This document shows positions 1 to 8,028 of a stretch of DNA of 64,000 nt, one piece after another. The notes under the pieces were generated by a model that ran no database searches, was not told the DNA's origin, and worked only from the letters and a program-made list of their open reading frames with translations. A program made the position numbers and the translations under genes. Source of the stretch: Polaromonas glacialis (GTDB lineage: Bacteria; Pseudomonadota; Gammaproteobacteria; Burkholderiales; Burkholderiaceae_C); assembly GCF_000709345.1 (NCBI RefSeq), contig NZ_KL448324.1:296860-360859 (forward strand), in the 5' to 3' direction. The number at the start of each line of letters is the position of its first letter. Position 1 is the stretch's first letter.

Positions 1-585
1 GTCCCGGTCATGCTGAAAAGCCGCAAGGGCGAGGTCGCCTACGACACCGACGAGCATTTCCGCCCCAACTGCACGCTGGCCGACATGGCCAAGCTCAAGC
101 CCGTGTTCATCAAGGAAAACGGCACGGTGACTGCCGGCAATGCCTCGGGCATCAACGACGCCGCGGCCGCCGTGGTCTTGATGGAAGCCGGCGTTGCACA
201 AGCCCGTGGCCTCAAGCCCCTGGCCCGGCTGGTGGCCTACGCACACGCCGGCGTCGATCCAAAGTACATGGGCATCGGCCCGGTGCCCGCAACGCAGATG
301 GCGCTAAAGAAAGCCGGCCTGACGGTGAACGACCTGGACGTGATCGAGGCCAACGAGGCGTTTGCCGCCCAGTCCTGCGCCGTCACGCGCGACTTGGGCC
401 TGGACCCGGCCAAGGTCAACCCCAACGGCTCGGGCATCTCGCTGGGCCACCCGGTTGGCGCCACGGGCGCGCTCATCACCGTCAAGGCGCTGCACGAGCT
501 CAAGCGCATCGGGGGCCGCTACGCCCTGGTGACGATGTGCATCGGCGGCGGGCAGGGCATTGCGGCGATCTTTGAGCGGATGTGA
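1..585 (+). CDS. Acetyl-CoA acetyltransferase (thiolase), C-terminal part
   Basis: The reading frame is open from base 1, so the N-terminus and the nucleophilic cysteine lie outside the window. The visible 194 residues carry the thiolase C-terminal hallmarks: the EANEAFAAQ block, the NGSGISLGHPVGATG block with its active-site histidine, and the C-terminal CIGGGQG block with the second catalytic cysteine. Family knowledge: biosynthetic thiolases condense two acetyl-CoA, or acetyl-CoA with longer acyl-CoA, in polyhydroxyalkanoate or fatty-acid metabolism. The stop codon abuts panD, so the gene probably heads or belongs to the cofactor operon. PhaA and BktB types cannot be told apart from this part. 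Confidence 0.93.
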   Translation, partial: VPVMLKSRKGEVAYDTDEHFRPNCTLADMAKLKPVFIKENGTVTAGNASGINDAAAAVVLMEAGVAQARGLKPLARLVAYAHAGVDPKYMGIGPVPATQMALKKAGLTVNDLDVIEANEAFAAQSCAVTRDLGLDPAKVNPNGSGISLGHPVGATGALITVKALHELKRIGGRYALVTMCIGGGQGIAAIFERM

Positions 586-587
586 TG

Positions 588-968
588 ATGTTTCGAACCT
601 TGCTCAAATCCAAGATTCACCGAGTTGCAGTAACCCACTGCGAGCTGCACTACGAGGGCTCGTGCGCCATCGACGAGGACCTCCTTGAGGCGGCCAACAT
701 TGCCGAGAACGAGCAGGTCCACATCTGGAACATCAACAACGGCGAGCGCTTCATCACGTACGCCATCAAGGGCGAGCGCGGCTCAGGGATGATTTCGGTC
801 AACGGCTCGGCCGCGCGCCGCGCCTGCAGCGGCGACCTGCTCATCATCGCCGCCTTTGCCCAGGTGGATGAGGGCCAGGTGGCCAGCCATCAACCCCAGC
901 TGGTGTTCGTGAACGACCAAAACCGCCAGACCGCGCTGCGCCACCAAGTGCCAACCCAGCAGCTGTGA
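588..968 (+). CDS. panD: Aspartate 1-decarboxylase (pyruvoyl enzyme)
   Basis: This enzyme makes beta-alanine from aspartate for pantothenate and CoA synthesis. It is translated as a proenzyme that self-cleaves between Gly24 and Ser25 to form the pyruvoyl group. Three in-frame starts are adjacent (GTG 582, ATG 585, ATG 588). I chose 588 because it places the conserved HYEGSC block so that the cleavage pair is exactly Gly24-Ser25, as in E. coli PanD. The 126-residue length matches the family. The WN.NNGERF and NGSAAR blocks are also present. The gene follows the thiolase stop directly and its TGA overlaps the bioA ATG. Its place in front of bio genes is unusual and suggests joint expression of two cofactor pathways. 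Confidence 0.95.
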   Translation: MFRTLLKSKIHRVAVTHCELHYEGSCAIDEDLLEAANIAENEQVHIWNINNGERFITYAIKGERGSGMISVNGSAARRACSGDLLIIAAFAQVDEGQVASHQPQLVFVNDQNRQTALRHQVPTQQL

Positions 969-2386
969 TGCCAACTCCCGGCAGCGTGTCCGCTTCTTCC
1001 CTGGTTTCCCTCTCCCGGCGCAGCCTGGCAGCGGTCTGGCACCCGTGCACGCAGATGCAGCGCGCGGCTGCCGTGCCGCCCCTGGCCATCGTGCGTGGCG
1101 AAGGCCCCTGGCTGTTTGACGACGCCGGGCGGCGTTACTTCGACACCAGCAGTTCGTGGTGGGTGAACCTCTTCGGCCACGCCGATGCGCGCATCAACGC
1201 CGCGCTCAAGGACCAGTTGGACACGCTGCCCCACATCATGCTGGCCAGCTGTACCCACCGGCCTGCCGTCGAGCTGGCCGAGCGGCTCTCGGCGCTGACG
1301 GGCGGCGTGCTCGGCCACTGCTTTTTCGCCAGCGACGGCGCCTCGGCGGTGGAAATTGCCCTGAAGATGAGCTTTCACCACTGGCGCAACCGGGGCCAGC
1401 CGGCCAAGCGCGAGTTCGTCTGCCTGCGCCACGGTTACCACGGCGAAACCCTGGGAGCCCTTGCCGTCACCGACGTGGCGGTGTTTCGCGACGCGTACGA
1501 CCCGCTGCTGATGCGCGCGCACCAGGCGATGTCGCCCGACGCGCGCCAGGCGCTACCCGGCGAGGGCGCGCTTGACGTCGCGCTGCGCGCCGCCGCGGAC
1601 CTCCAAGCTCTTTTTGCCGCGCGCCACGAGCACATCGCCGCCTTGATCCTCGAACCCCTGGTGCAGGGCGCTGCCGGCATGGCGATGCACGATGCGGCCT
1701 ACCTGCGCGCCGCGCGCGCGCTGTGCGACGAGTACGACGTGCTGCTGATCGCCGACGAGATTGCCGTGGGCTGCGGGCGCACCGGCACCTTCTTTGCCTT
1801 CGAGCAGGCAACGCTGCCCGGGCAGGAGCGCCTCTGGCCCGACCTGATCTGCCTGTCCAAGGGCATCAGCGGGGGCTACCTGCCGCTGTCCCTGGTGCTC
1901 TCGCGGGACCGCGTCTACGAGGCTTTTCTCGACGACGACGTGGCGCGCGGCTTTTTGCACTCGCACTCCTACAGCGGCAACGCGCTGGCCTGCCGCGCGG
2001 CACTGGCCGTGCTCGACCGGTTCGCGCAGGACGACGTGCTGGCGCGCAACCGGCAGCAGGCGGCCGGCCTGAGCGCCGCGCTGGCGCCGCTGTGGCTCGA
2101 TGCGCGCCTCGAGCACGTTCGCCAGATCGGCATGATCTGGGCTTTTGACGTGCGCGAATCCTTCGCCGGTCCTCGCTTTGCCGAGCGCTTCCATCTGGCG
2201 GGGCGCAAGCGCGAACTGCTGATCCGCCCGATCGGCCGCACGGTGTACCTGATGCCGCCGTATGTGCTGGACGATGAACTGTCGGCCTGGCTGGCCCGGC
2301 AGCTGCTGGCCACACTGGACGATGTGCTGCGCCAAACCCCGGAGTCCTGCGATGCTGCTCGAGCACCTGAACCGCCTACGGCTTGA
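968..2386 (+). CDS. bioA: Adenosylmethionine--8-amino-7-oxononanoate aminotransferase
   Basis: This PLP enzyme of biotin synthesis moves the amino group of S-adenosylmethionine onto 8-amino-7-oxononanoate (KAPA) to give diaminopelargonate (DAPA). Hallmarks are WHPCTQM near the N-terminus, SSWWVNLFGH, the FFASDGASAVE cofactor-phosphate loop, HGYHGETLGA, the ADEI aspartate motif and the PLP lysine in LSKGISGGYLPL (about Lys298). The predicted 472 residues are slightly longer than typical BioA. The ATG overlaps the panD stop, and an in-frame GTG three bases earlier is possible. The 3' end overlaps bioF by 35 bases, which points to coupled translation. Confidence 0.96.
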   Translation: MPTPGSVSASSLVSLSRRSLAAVWHPCTQMQRAAAVPPLAIVRGEGPWLFDDAGRRYFDTSSSWWVNLFGHADARINAALKDQLDTLPHIMLASCTHRPAVELAERLSALTGGVLGHCFFASDGASAVEIALKMSFHHWRNRGQPAKREFVCLRHGYHGETLGALAVTDVAVFRDAYDPLLMRAHQAMSPDARQALPGEGALDVALRAAADLQALFAARHEHIAALILEPLVQGAAGMAMHDAAYLRAARALCDEYDVLLIADEIAVGCGRTGTFFAFEQATLPGQERLWPDLICLSKGISGGYLPLSLVLSRDRVYEAFLDDDVARGFLHSHSYSGNALACRAALAVLDRFAQDDVLARNRQQAAGLSAALAPLWLDARLEHVRQIGMIWAFDVRESFAGPRFAERFHLAGRKRELLIRPIGRTVYLMPPYVLDDELSAWLARQLLATLDDVLRQTPESCDAARAPEPPTA

Positions 2387-3581
2387 GCGCCAGGCGCAGG
2401 GCCTGGCGCGCCAGCGCCGCATTGCCGAGTCGCCGTGCGCGCCGCGCCAAGCGTTCAGCCGGGAGGGCGAAGCGGCGCTCTCGCTGCTGGGCTTTGGCAG
2501 CAACGACTACCTGGGCCTGGCCAACCACCCGGCGCTGGTCGCCGCGCTGGCCGAGGGCGCGCGGCGGTTCGGCGCGGGCAGCGGCGCCTCGCACCTGATC
2601 AGCGGGCACTCGCGCGCGCACGCCGCGCTCGAGGACGACCTGGCCGCCTGGCTGGCGCCGTGCATCCCGCAGGCGCAGGCCCTGTACTTTGGCACCGGCT
2701 TCATGGCCAACTTGGCGCTGCTCACCGCGCTGGGCGGCGCCAGCGCGGCAATTTTTGCCGACAAGCTCAACCACGCCTCGCTCGTCGACGGCGCGCTGCT
2801 GGCCCGCGCGCCGCTGCAGCGCTATGCCCACGGCAATCTCACGGTCCTGGCGCGCCAGCTGCAAGGCTGCACGGCGCCGGTCAAGCTGATCGTGACCGAT
2901 GCGGTCTTCAGCATGGACGGCGACGTGGCCGACCTGCCGGCGCTCCTGGCGCTGGCCGAGCGCTTTGACGCCTGGCTGATCGTGGACGATGCGCACGGCT
3001 TTGGCGTGCTGGGCGAAGGGGGCCGGGGCGCCTTGGGGCACTTTGGCCTCTCCAGCGAGCGCCTGGTCTACATGGGCACGCTGGGCAAGGCCGCCGGCGT
3101 GGGCGGCGCCTTTGTCGCGGCGCACCCGGCCATCATCGACGCGCTGGTGCAGTCCGCCCGCGCCTACCTCTACACCACCGCCGCGGCGCCGGCGCTGGCC
3201 CATGCGCTGCGCGAAAGCCTGCGCCTGATCGCCAGCAGCGAAGGCGACGCCCGGCGCGCGCACTTGCAGCAGCGGATACGTCAGCTGCGCGCCGGGCTGG
3301 CGGCTTTGATCGCTGCGCACCCGGCGCTGGGCTGGCTTGTAACCCCTTCCAGCACCGCGATCCAGCCCTTGATCGTGGGCAGCAACGAAGCGGCGCTGGC
3401 GCTGATGGCCGCGCTCGACAGGCAAGGCTTGTGGGTGCCGGCCATCCGCCCGCCCACGGTGCCGCTGGGCACGGCCCGGCTGCGCATCACGCTGAGCGCC
3501 GCGCACAGCGCAGGCGATGTGGCGCAGCTGCTCGCCGGCCTGGGGCAGGCCGCGCGGGACATGACAGGAACACGGACATGA
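2352..3581 (+). CDS. bioF: 8-amino-7-oxononanoate synthase
   Basis: BioF is the PLP alpha-oxoamine synthase that joins pimeloyl-thioester and alanine to make KAPA. I chose ATG 2352 (MLLEHLNRLRLERQAQG) rather than the longer open frame because family similarity starts there; it gives 409 residues. Visible motifs are GFGSNDYLGLANHP, the glycine-rich GTGFMANLALLTAL stretch, DAVFSMDGD, DDAHGFGVLG and the Schiff-base lysine in MGTLGKAAGV (about Lys246). The gene starts inside bioA and ends in an ATGA overlap with bioD, consistent with one polycistronic message. Confidence 0.95.
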   Translation: MLLEHLNRLRLERQAQGLARQRRIAESPCAPRQAFSREGEAALSLLGFGSNDYLGLANHPALVAALAEGARRFGAGSGASHLISGHSRAHAALEDDLAAWLAPCIPQAQALYFGTGFMANLALLTALGGASAAIFADKLNHASLVDGALLARAPLQRYAHGNLTVLARQLQGCTAPVKLIVTDAVFSMDGDVADLPALLALAERFDAWLIVDDAHGFGVLGEGGRGALGHFGLSSERLVYMGTLGKAAGVGGAFVAAHPAIIDALVQSARAYLYTTAAAPALAHALRESLRLIASSEGDARRAHLQQRIRQLRAGLAALIAAHPALGWLVTPSSTAIQPLIVGSNEAALALMAALDRQGLWVPAIRPPTVPLGTARLRITLSAAHSAGDVAQLLAGLGQAARDMTGTRT

Positions 3582-4369
3582 AGACAGAGATGAGTGGGGG
3601 CCCAGCCGCCTCTGGCCTGCCAGCGCCAGCGCTGCGCGGCTGCTTTGTCGCCGGCACCGACACGGCCGTAGGCAAAACCGAAGTCAGCGCGGCGCTCCTG
3701 CACTGGTGCGCCAGCCAAGGCTGGCGCAGCGCGGGCTTTAAACCTGTGGCGGCAGGCACAACACTGATAGATGGCCAGCCGGTCAATGAGGACGTGCAGG
3801 CCCTGCGCCAGGCCGGCTCGGTTCACCTCACCGAGACGGAAGTCGGGCCGCTGCAACTCAAGGCCGCCTGCGCGCCCGAGATTGCCGCCGCCCTGGAGGG
3901 CCGGCGCATCGACCCGGCGACCCTCATGGCGGCCGCGCGCCATCTGGCCGGCCGCGCCGACGCCCTGGTGGTCGAGGGCGTGGGCGGCTTTTGCGTGCCG
4001 CTCGGCCCTGGCTGGGACACGGCCGACCTGGCAATGGCCCTGGGACTGCCCGTGATTCTGGTGATCGGCCTGCGCCTGGGCTGCCTCAGCCATGCGCTGC
4101 TGACGGCCGAGGCGATTCGGGCGCGCGGCTTGCCGCTGGCCGGCTGGGTGGCCAATACCGTTGATCCCGCCATGGCGCAGCGGGAAAGCAACCTGGCCAG
4201 CTTGCGCCACGAACTGATGCGCCGCCACCGGGCGCCCTGCCTGGGGCTCGTGCCCTGGCTGGATGCGCCGACCCCCGCCGCCGTGGCCGCCCATCTGGAC
4301 GCTGCGGCCCTCCACAAGGTGTTTGACCACCTTCCCTTGCCTTCCTCCTGCCTATTTAAGAGCGCCTGA
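3578..4369 (+). CDS. bioD: Dethiobiotin synthetase
   Basis: This ATP-dependent enzyme carboxylates DAPA and closes the ureido ring to give dethiobiotin. Its P-loop GTDTAVGKT lies at residues 26-34, followed by the GFKPVAAG switch and the VEGVGGFCVPL block that contacts substrate and nucleotide. The protein has 263 residues, slightly longer than E. coli BioD because of a low-complexity N-terminal extension of about 20 residues. The start ATG overlaps the bioF stop (ATGA), and bioB begins on the base after its stop. Confidence 0.95.
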   Translation: MKTEMSGGPAASGLPAPALRGCFVAGTDTAVGKTEVSAALLHWCASQGWRSAGFKPVAAGTTLIDGQPVNEDVQALRQAGSVHLTETEVGPLQLKAACAPEIAAALEGRRIDPATLMAAARHLAGRADALVVEGVGGFCVPLGPGWDTADLAMALGLPVILVIGLRLGCLSHALLTAEAIRARGLPLAGWVANTVDPAMAQRESNLASLRHELMRRHRAPCLGLVPWLDAPTPAAVAAHLDAAALHKVFDHLPLPSSCLFKSA

Positions 4370-5425
4370 ATGACTACCCTTGCCCCAATTGCTACCATTG
4401 ACGTGTCCCGCTTGCGCCGTACCCCGGCGCCTGTGAACGCTTCTTCGAACGCGCCGCCCGCGCCGCTGCGCTGGGCCGTCGCCGACGTGGCCGCGCTGTA
4501 CGCGCTGCCGTTCATGGACCTGCTGTTTCAAGCCCAGCAGGTGCACCGCGAGAGCTTCGATGCCAACGAGGTGCAGCTCTCCACGCTGCTGTCGATCAAG
4601 ACCGGCGGCTGCGCCGAGGACTGCGGCTACTGCCCGCAAGCGGCCAGCGCCGACAGCGGCGTCGCCGCCACGAAACTGATGCCCCTTGGCGAGGTAATGG
4701 CCGCCGCGCAGGCCGCCAAGGACCAGGGCGCCACGCGCTTTTGCATGGGTGCGGCCTGGCGCAGCCCCAAGGAGCGCGACATGGAGAACGTGACCGAGAT
4801 GGTGCGCGAGGTCCGCGCCCTGGGCCTGGAAACCTGCATGACGCTGGGCATGTTGGAGGCCAGCCAGGCGCAGGCCCTGAAGGAGGCGGGCCTGGACTAC
4901 TACAACCACAACCTGGACAGCTCGCCCGAGTTCTACGGCGAGATCATCACCACGCGCACCTACCAGGACCGGCTGGACACGCTGGACCATGTACGCCAGG
5001 CCGGCATCAACGTGTGCTGCGGCGGCATCGTCGGCATGGGCGAGAGCCGCCTGCAGCGCGCAGGACTCATCGCCGAGCTGGCCAACCTCGAGCCTTACCC
5101 CGAATCTGTGCCGATCAACAACCTGGTCGCTGTGCCCGGCACGCTGCTGGCCGATGCGCCGCCGCTCGATCCGTTCGAGTTCGTGCGCACCATTGCCGCA
5201 GCGCGCATCACCATGCCGCGCACCATAGTGCGATTGTCGGCCGGGCGCGAGCAGATGGACGACAGCGTGCAGGCGCTGTGCCTGCTCGCTGGCGCCAACT
5301 CGATTTTCTACGGCGACCGGCTGCTCACGACGAGCAACCCGCAGGCCGAGCGCGACCGCCAGCTGTTTGAGCGCCTGGGCCTCAAAGCCCAGGGCGCTCG
5401 GCCCGAAGCGCAGCAGCAAGGCTAA
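4370..5425 (+). CDS. bioB: Biotin synthase (radical SAM)
   Basis: BioB inserts sulfur into dethiobiotin using a radical-SAM [4Fe-4S] cluster and a sacrificial auxiliary Fe-S cluster. The radical-SAM motif CAEDCGYC places cluster cysteines at residues 81, 85 and 88. The YYNHNLDSSPEFY, INVCCGGIVGMGES and NNLVAVPGTLL blocks are typical of BioB. The 351 residues include an N-terminal extension of about 30 that is not conserved in the family. The gene starts immediately after bioD and its TAA is followed six bases later by the start of the P450 gene. Confidence 0.97.
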   Translation: MTTLAPIATIDVSRLRRTPAPVNASSNAPPAPLRWAVADVAALYALPFMDLLFQAQQVHRESFDANEVQLSTLLSIKTGGCAEDCGYCPQAASADSGVAATKLMPLGEVMAAAQAAKDQGATRFCMGAAWRSPKERDMENVTEMVREVRALGLETCMTLGMLEASQAQALKEAGLDYYNHNLDSSPEFYGEIITTRTYQDRLDTLDHVRQAGINVCCGGIVGMGESRLQRAGLIAELANLEPYPESVPINNLVAVPGTLLADAPPLDPFEFVRTIAAARITMPRTIVRLSAGREQMDDSVQALCLLAGANSIFYGDRLLTTSNPQAERDRQLFERLGLKAQGARPEAQQQG

Positions 5426-5431
5426 GGGCGC

Positions 5432-6715
5432 GTGAGTGTCGTCCTGAGGCCGGGTGCCCCGGCGCTGCAAGGCTCGCTTGTCACTCCAGCGTTCATGGCC
5501 AATCCCTATCCGGCCTACCGCGCCTGGCAGGAAGCCGGCCCGATCCATTGGAGCGACGAGTTTTTCGGCGGCGCCTGGCTGGTCACGCGCCATGCCGATG
5601 TCCAGCAGGTGCTCCAAGATCCGCGGTTTTCGGCGCAGCGCACCGGCGCCTGGGTCAAGGATCGCGAGGCGGCGCCGGGCGAGCTCAAGGGATTCCAGGC
5701 GCTGTTTGCCCGCGCGCTGCTGTTTCTCGATGCGCCCGATCACCCGCGCATACGTAAGGTGCTCAATGCCGGCTTTCGCCCCGACATCCTGCAGGGGCTG
5801 GCTCCGCACATCGAGCAGGTCGTCACCGAGCTGCTCGATCGGGTTGATCGGGTAGAGCAAGCCGGGACGTTTGACTTCATCGAGGCCGTGGCCCGGCCCC
5901 TGCCGGTGCAGGTGATGGCGCTGGTGCTGGGCATTGATCAGCCTCATAAGGACTTCATGGCTTGGTCGGAGGATCTGGCCAGCTTCATCGGCGAGGCGCA
6001 GCCTACGCGCGCGCAGGCGAGAAGCGCGCAGGCTAGCCTGCTGGCGATGGGGCGTTATTTTGAGTCGCTCTTAGTGCTTAAACGTAAAACGCCGGGCGAC
6101 GATCTGGTCAGCCGTCTGGCGCAGGCCCAGTCCAGGGGCGAGATTAAAGGCGGCGCCGAGTTGCTCGCGCAGTGCGCGATGCTGCTTTTCGCCGGCCATG
6201 AAACCACGCGTCACCTGCTGGGGAGCAGCGTGCAGGCCCTGCTCGCCCACCCGGCGCAGTGGCAGCGCCTAGCGCGCGAGCCCGAACTGCTGCCCAGTGC
6301 GGTGCGAGAACTCTTGCGCTTTGAAAGCCCGGTGCAGTACACCGGGCGGCGCGTGGCGGCCGATATGGTGCTCCATGGCCGGCAGTTGCGCCGGGGTGAA
6401 CTGGTGCTGGCCATGATCGGCGCGGCCGGCCGCGACCCGGCGCGCTACCACGACCCCGATGTGCTCGACATCGAACGCCACCAAGTTGCCTCGCTCGCCT
6501 TTGGCTCTGGGCCGCATGTGTGCATCGGGGCAGCGCTCACGCTGATGGAGGCCCGGATCGTTCTGGGCCAGTTGTTGACAAGATGGCCCGGCCTGAGCCT
6601 GCTTGATGCCGCGCCGCGCTGGGGCGACAAACCCGCATACCGCGGGCTGGTGGCGCTGGCGCTGCGCTCTGGGGCGGAGTGCCTGAAGTCGCCCATAAGC
6701 GGCTCTACCGCATGA
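5432..6715 (+). CDS. Cytochrome P450, last gene of the biotin cluster
   Basis: A complete soluble bacterial P450 of 427 residues with GTG start 5432. Visible landmarks are the I-helix oxygen-binding AGHET at about 254-258, the K-helix E293-x-x-R296 pair, and the heme loop FGSGPHVCIGA with the proximal Cys at about 364. It has no membrane anchor and so needs external redox partners. It begins six bases after the bioB stop on the same strand, so it is probably co-transcribed. Family knowledge: Bacillus BioI is a P450 that cleaves acyl-ACP to pimeloyl-ACP. A comparable role here is inference from position; other oxidations are possible. Confidence 0.9.
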   Translation: MSVVLRPGAPALQGSLVTPAFMANPYPAYRAWQEAGPIHWSDEFFGGAWLVTRHADVQQVLQDPRFSAQRTGAWVKDREAAPGELKGFQALFARALLFLDAPDHPRIRKVLNAGFRPDILQGLAPHIEQVVTELLDRVDRVEQAGTFDFIEAVARPLPVQVMALVLGIDQPHKDFMAWSEDLASFIGEAQPTRAQARSAQASLLAMGRYFESLLVLKRKTPGDDLVSRLAQAQSRGEIKGGAELLAQCAMLLFAGHETTRHLLGSSVQALLAHPAQWQRLAREPELLPSAVRELLRFESPVQYTGRRVAADMVLHGRQLRRGELVLAMIGAAGRDPARYHDPDVLDIERHQVASLAFGSGPHVCIGAALTLMEARIVLGQLLTRWPGLSLLDAAPRWGDKPAYRGLVALALRSGAECLKSPISGSTA

Positions 6716-6740
6716 ACTTCTCTTGGGGAAAGTGGAAGAA

Positions 6741-6824
6741 TGGAGCCCTTGGCGCGCGTCTTTCATCAGGGTCCGCTGCAAGTCAACGCAGCAAGAAATG
6801 ACCGGTTGTAGTCTCGCCGTCCAC
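6741..6824. repeat. Diverged intergenic repeat, copy A, between convergent genes
   Basis: The 253-base gap between the convergent P450 and Bug genes holds no convincing gene. Bases 6741-6824 resemble 49286-49370, which also lies between convergent genes. The shared blocks are TGGAGCCCTTGGYGCGCG, CTTTCATCAGGG and a terminal CGCCRTCCAC at almost the same spacing. On the minus strand the conserved part can fold with CCCT pairing to AGGG. I do not recognise the family; a transposon-end remnant or a structured 3' element are both possible. Confidence 0.45.
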
Positions 6825-6968
6825 ATGCCTTGCGCTCACCAGGCGACGACACAGCATCGACAGGGTGACGATGAAATGAAGAAGTCAGGTTCCGTGGGTC
6901 AATCGCTGCGCGATTCAACCACGGTGGAAATCTGTTTGACAAACGTGGGGACGCCCTTGTAGCCGAGC

Positions 6969-7961
6969 TTAGCGGGCGCCCTTCATTTCAACAGGTGCAA
7001 TACTTTGAACCTTTTTAACCTCATCGCGAATCCGCTGCGTCAGCGCCTGCGGCGTGCTCCCTTGGGTTTCAACACCCGCCTTCTGGAGTTTTTGCCATAC
7101 CACGGGCTCGCGCAAGACCTCATTGAGCTCTTTGTTCAGGCGCGCCGTGATGGTGGGCGGCATTTTGGCGGGGCCAAACAAGCCGTTCCACAGGCTGATG
7201 TCATAGCCCTTGAGCGCAGGGGTTTCCGAGAGCGCGGGGATTTGCGGCGCAGCGCGGGAACGGCCCGGGGTGGTGACGCCTAGCGCCACCATCTTGCCGG
7301 TCTCTATGTGCGGCAAGGCCGTGGGCGTCATGAAATACGCCAACTCAATGTTGCCGCCGGCGACGTCAATCGCCATCTGAGACGCGCCCCGGTAAGGCAC
7401 GTGGGTGATTTGGGTTCCGGCCTTCTGGTTCAGCAGCTCGCCCGCCACATGCAACACGGTGCCAATGCCGGAGGAGGCATAGCTCAGAGCGCCCGGGTCA
7501 CGCTTGGCCTTGGCGAGCGCCTCCTGCGTGGTCTTGAGGCCAGACTTGGGACTGGCCACCAGCACCAAGGGCACATCGCCGATCAGGCCGATGGGCGTGA
7601 AGTCGGTCTCGCCGTTGTATTTGATGGCCGGGTTGAACAAGCGGGCGATCGACACCTCGCTGCCCGAGGCTATGAACAGGGTGTAACCGTCGGCGGCGGC
7701 ATTGACCACCTTCTGGCCGGCGATGGTGCCGCCCGCGCCGCTGACGTTTTCGATCACGACCGGCGTACCGAGGCGCTTGCCCAAGGGCTCGGCAATGGTG
7801 CGCGCAATCATGTCGGCGCTGCCGCCGGCCGGAAAACCCACCACCATCGTGATGGGACGGCCCGTGGGCCAGGCTTGCGCCCAGACCATCGAGTTGGCCA
7901 GCGCGGCGCTCGCAACGGCAAGCTGCAGCAAGCGCCTTTTGGTGAAAACAAATTGACTCAT
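6969..7961 (-). CDS. Bug-family (TctC-like) periplasmic binding protein
   Basis: 330-residue Bug protein (tripartite tricarboxylate transporter receptor family, PF03401). It has an N-terminal signal peptide ending near VWAQA, then WPTGRPITMVVGFPAGGSAD, the loop typical of the family, and the DGYTL and VPYRG blocks. The ATG at 7961 follows a clear CAGGAG ribosome site. It is a close tandem paralogue of the upstream gene (8029-9042). No TctA/TctB membrane partners occur in the window, so it may feed a distant permease or act as a sensor. It closes the long minus-strand operon that begins at the racemase gene. Confidence 0.92.
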   Translation of the reverse strand: MSQFVFTKRRLLQLAVASAALANSMVWAQAWPTGRPITMVVGFPAGGSADMIARTIAEPLGKRLGTPVVIENVSGAGGTIAGQKVVNAAADGYTLFIASGSEVSIARLFNPAIKYNGETDFTPIGLIGDVPLVLVASPKSGLKTTQEALAKAKRDPGALSYASSGIGTVLHVAGELLNQKAGTQITHVPYRGASQMAIDVAGGNIELAYFMTPTALPHIETGKMVALGVTTPGRSRAAPQIPALSETPALKGYDISLWNGLFGPAKMPPTITARLNKELNEVLREPVVWQKLQKAGVETQGSTPQALTQRIRDEVKKVQSIAPVEMKGAR

Positions 7962-8028
7962 ACAAAACTCCTGAATTCAAAAAATAACAAAAAAACCTCG
8001 AATCCGTTCACTCATTCCCTGTGCCGGC

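Noticed and set aside
4352..5947. Long minus-strand open frame opposite bioB and the P450 gene
   Set aside because: It is antisense to two clearly recognised genes, shows no domain, and is explained by GC-rich codon bias.
6723..6962. 79-codon plus-strand frame in the convergent gap
   Set aside because: It overlaps the diverged repeat, has no domain and no clear start signal.
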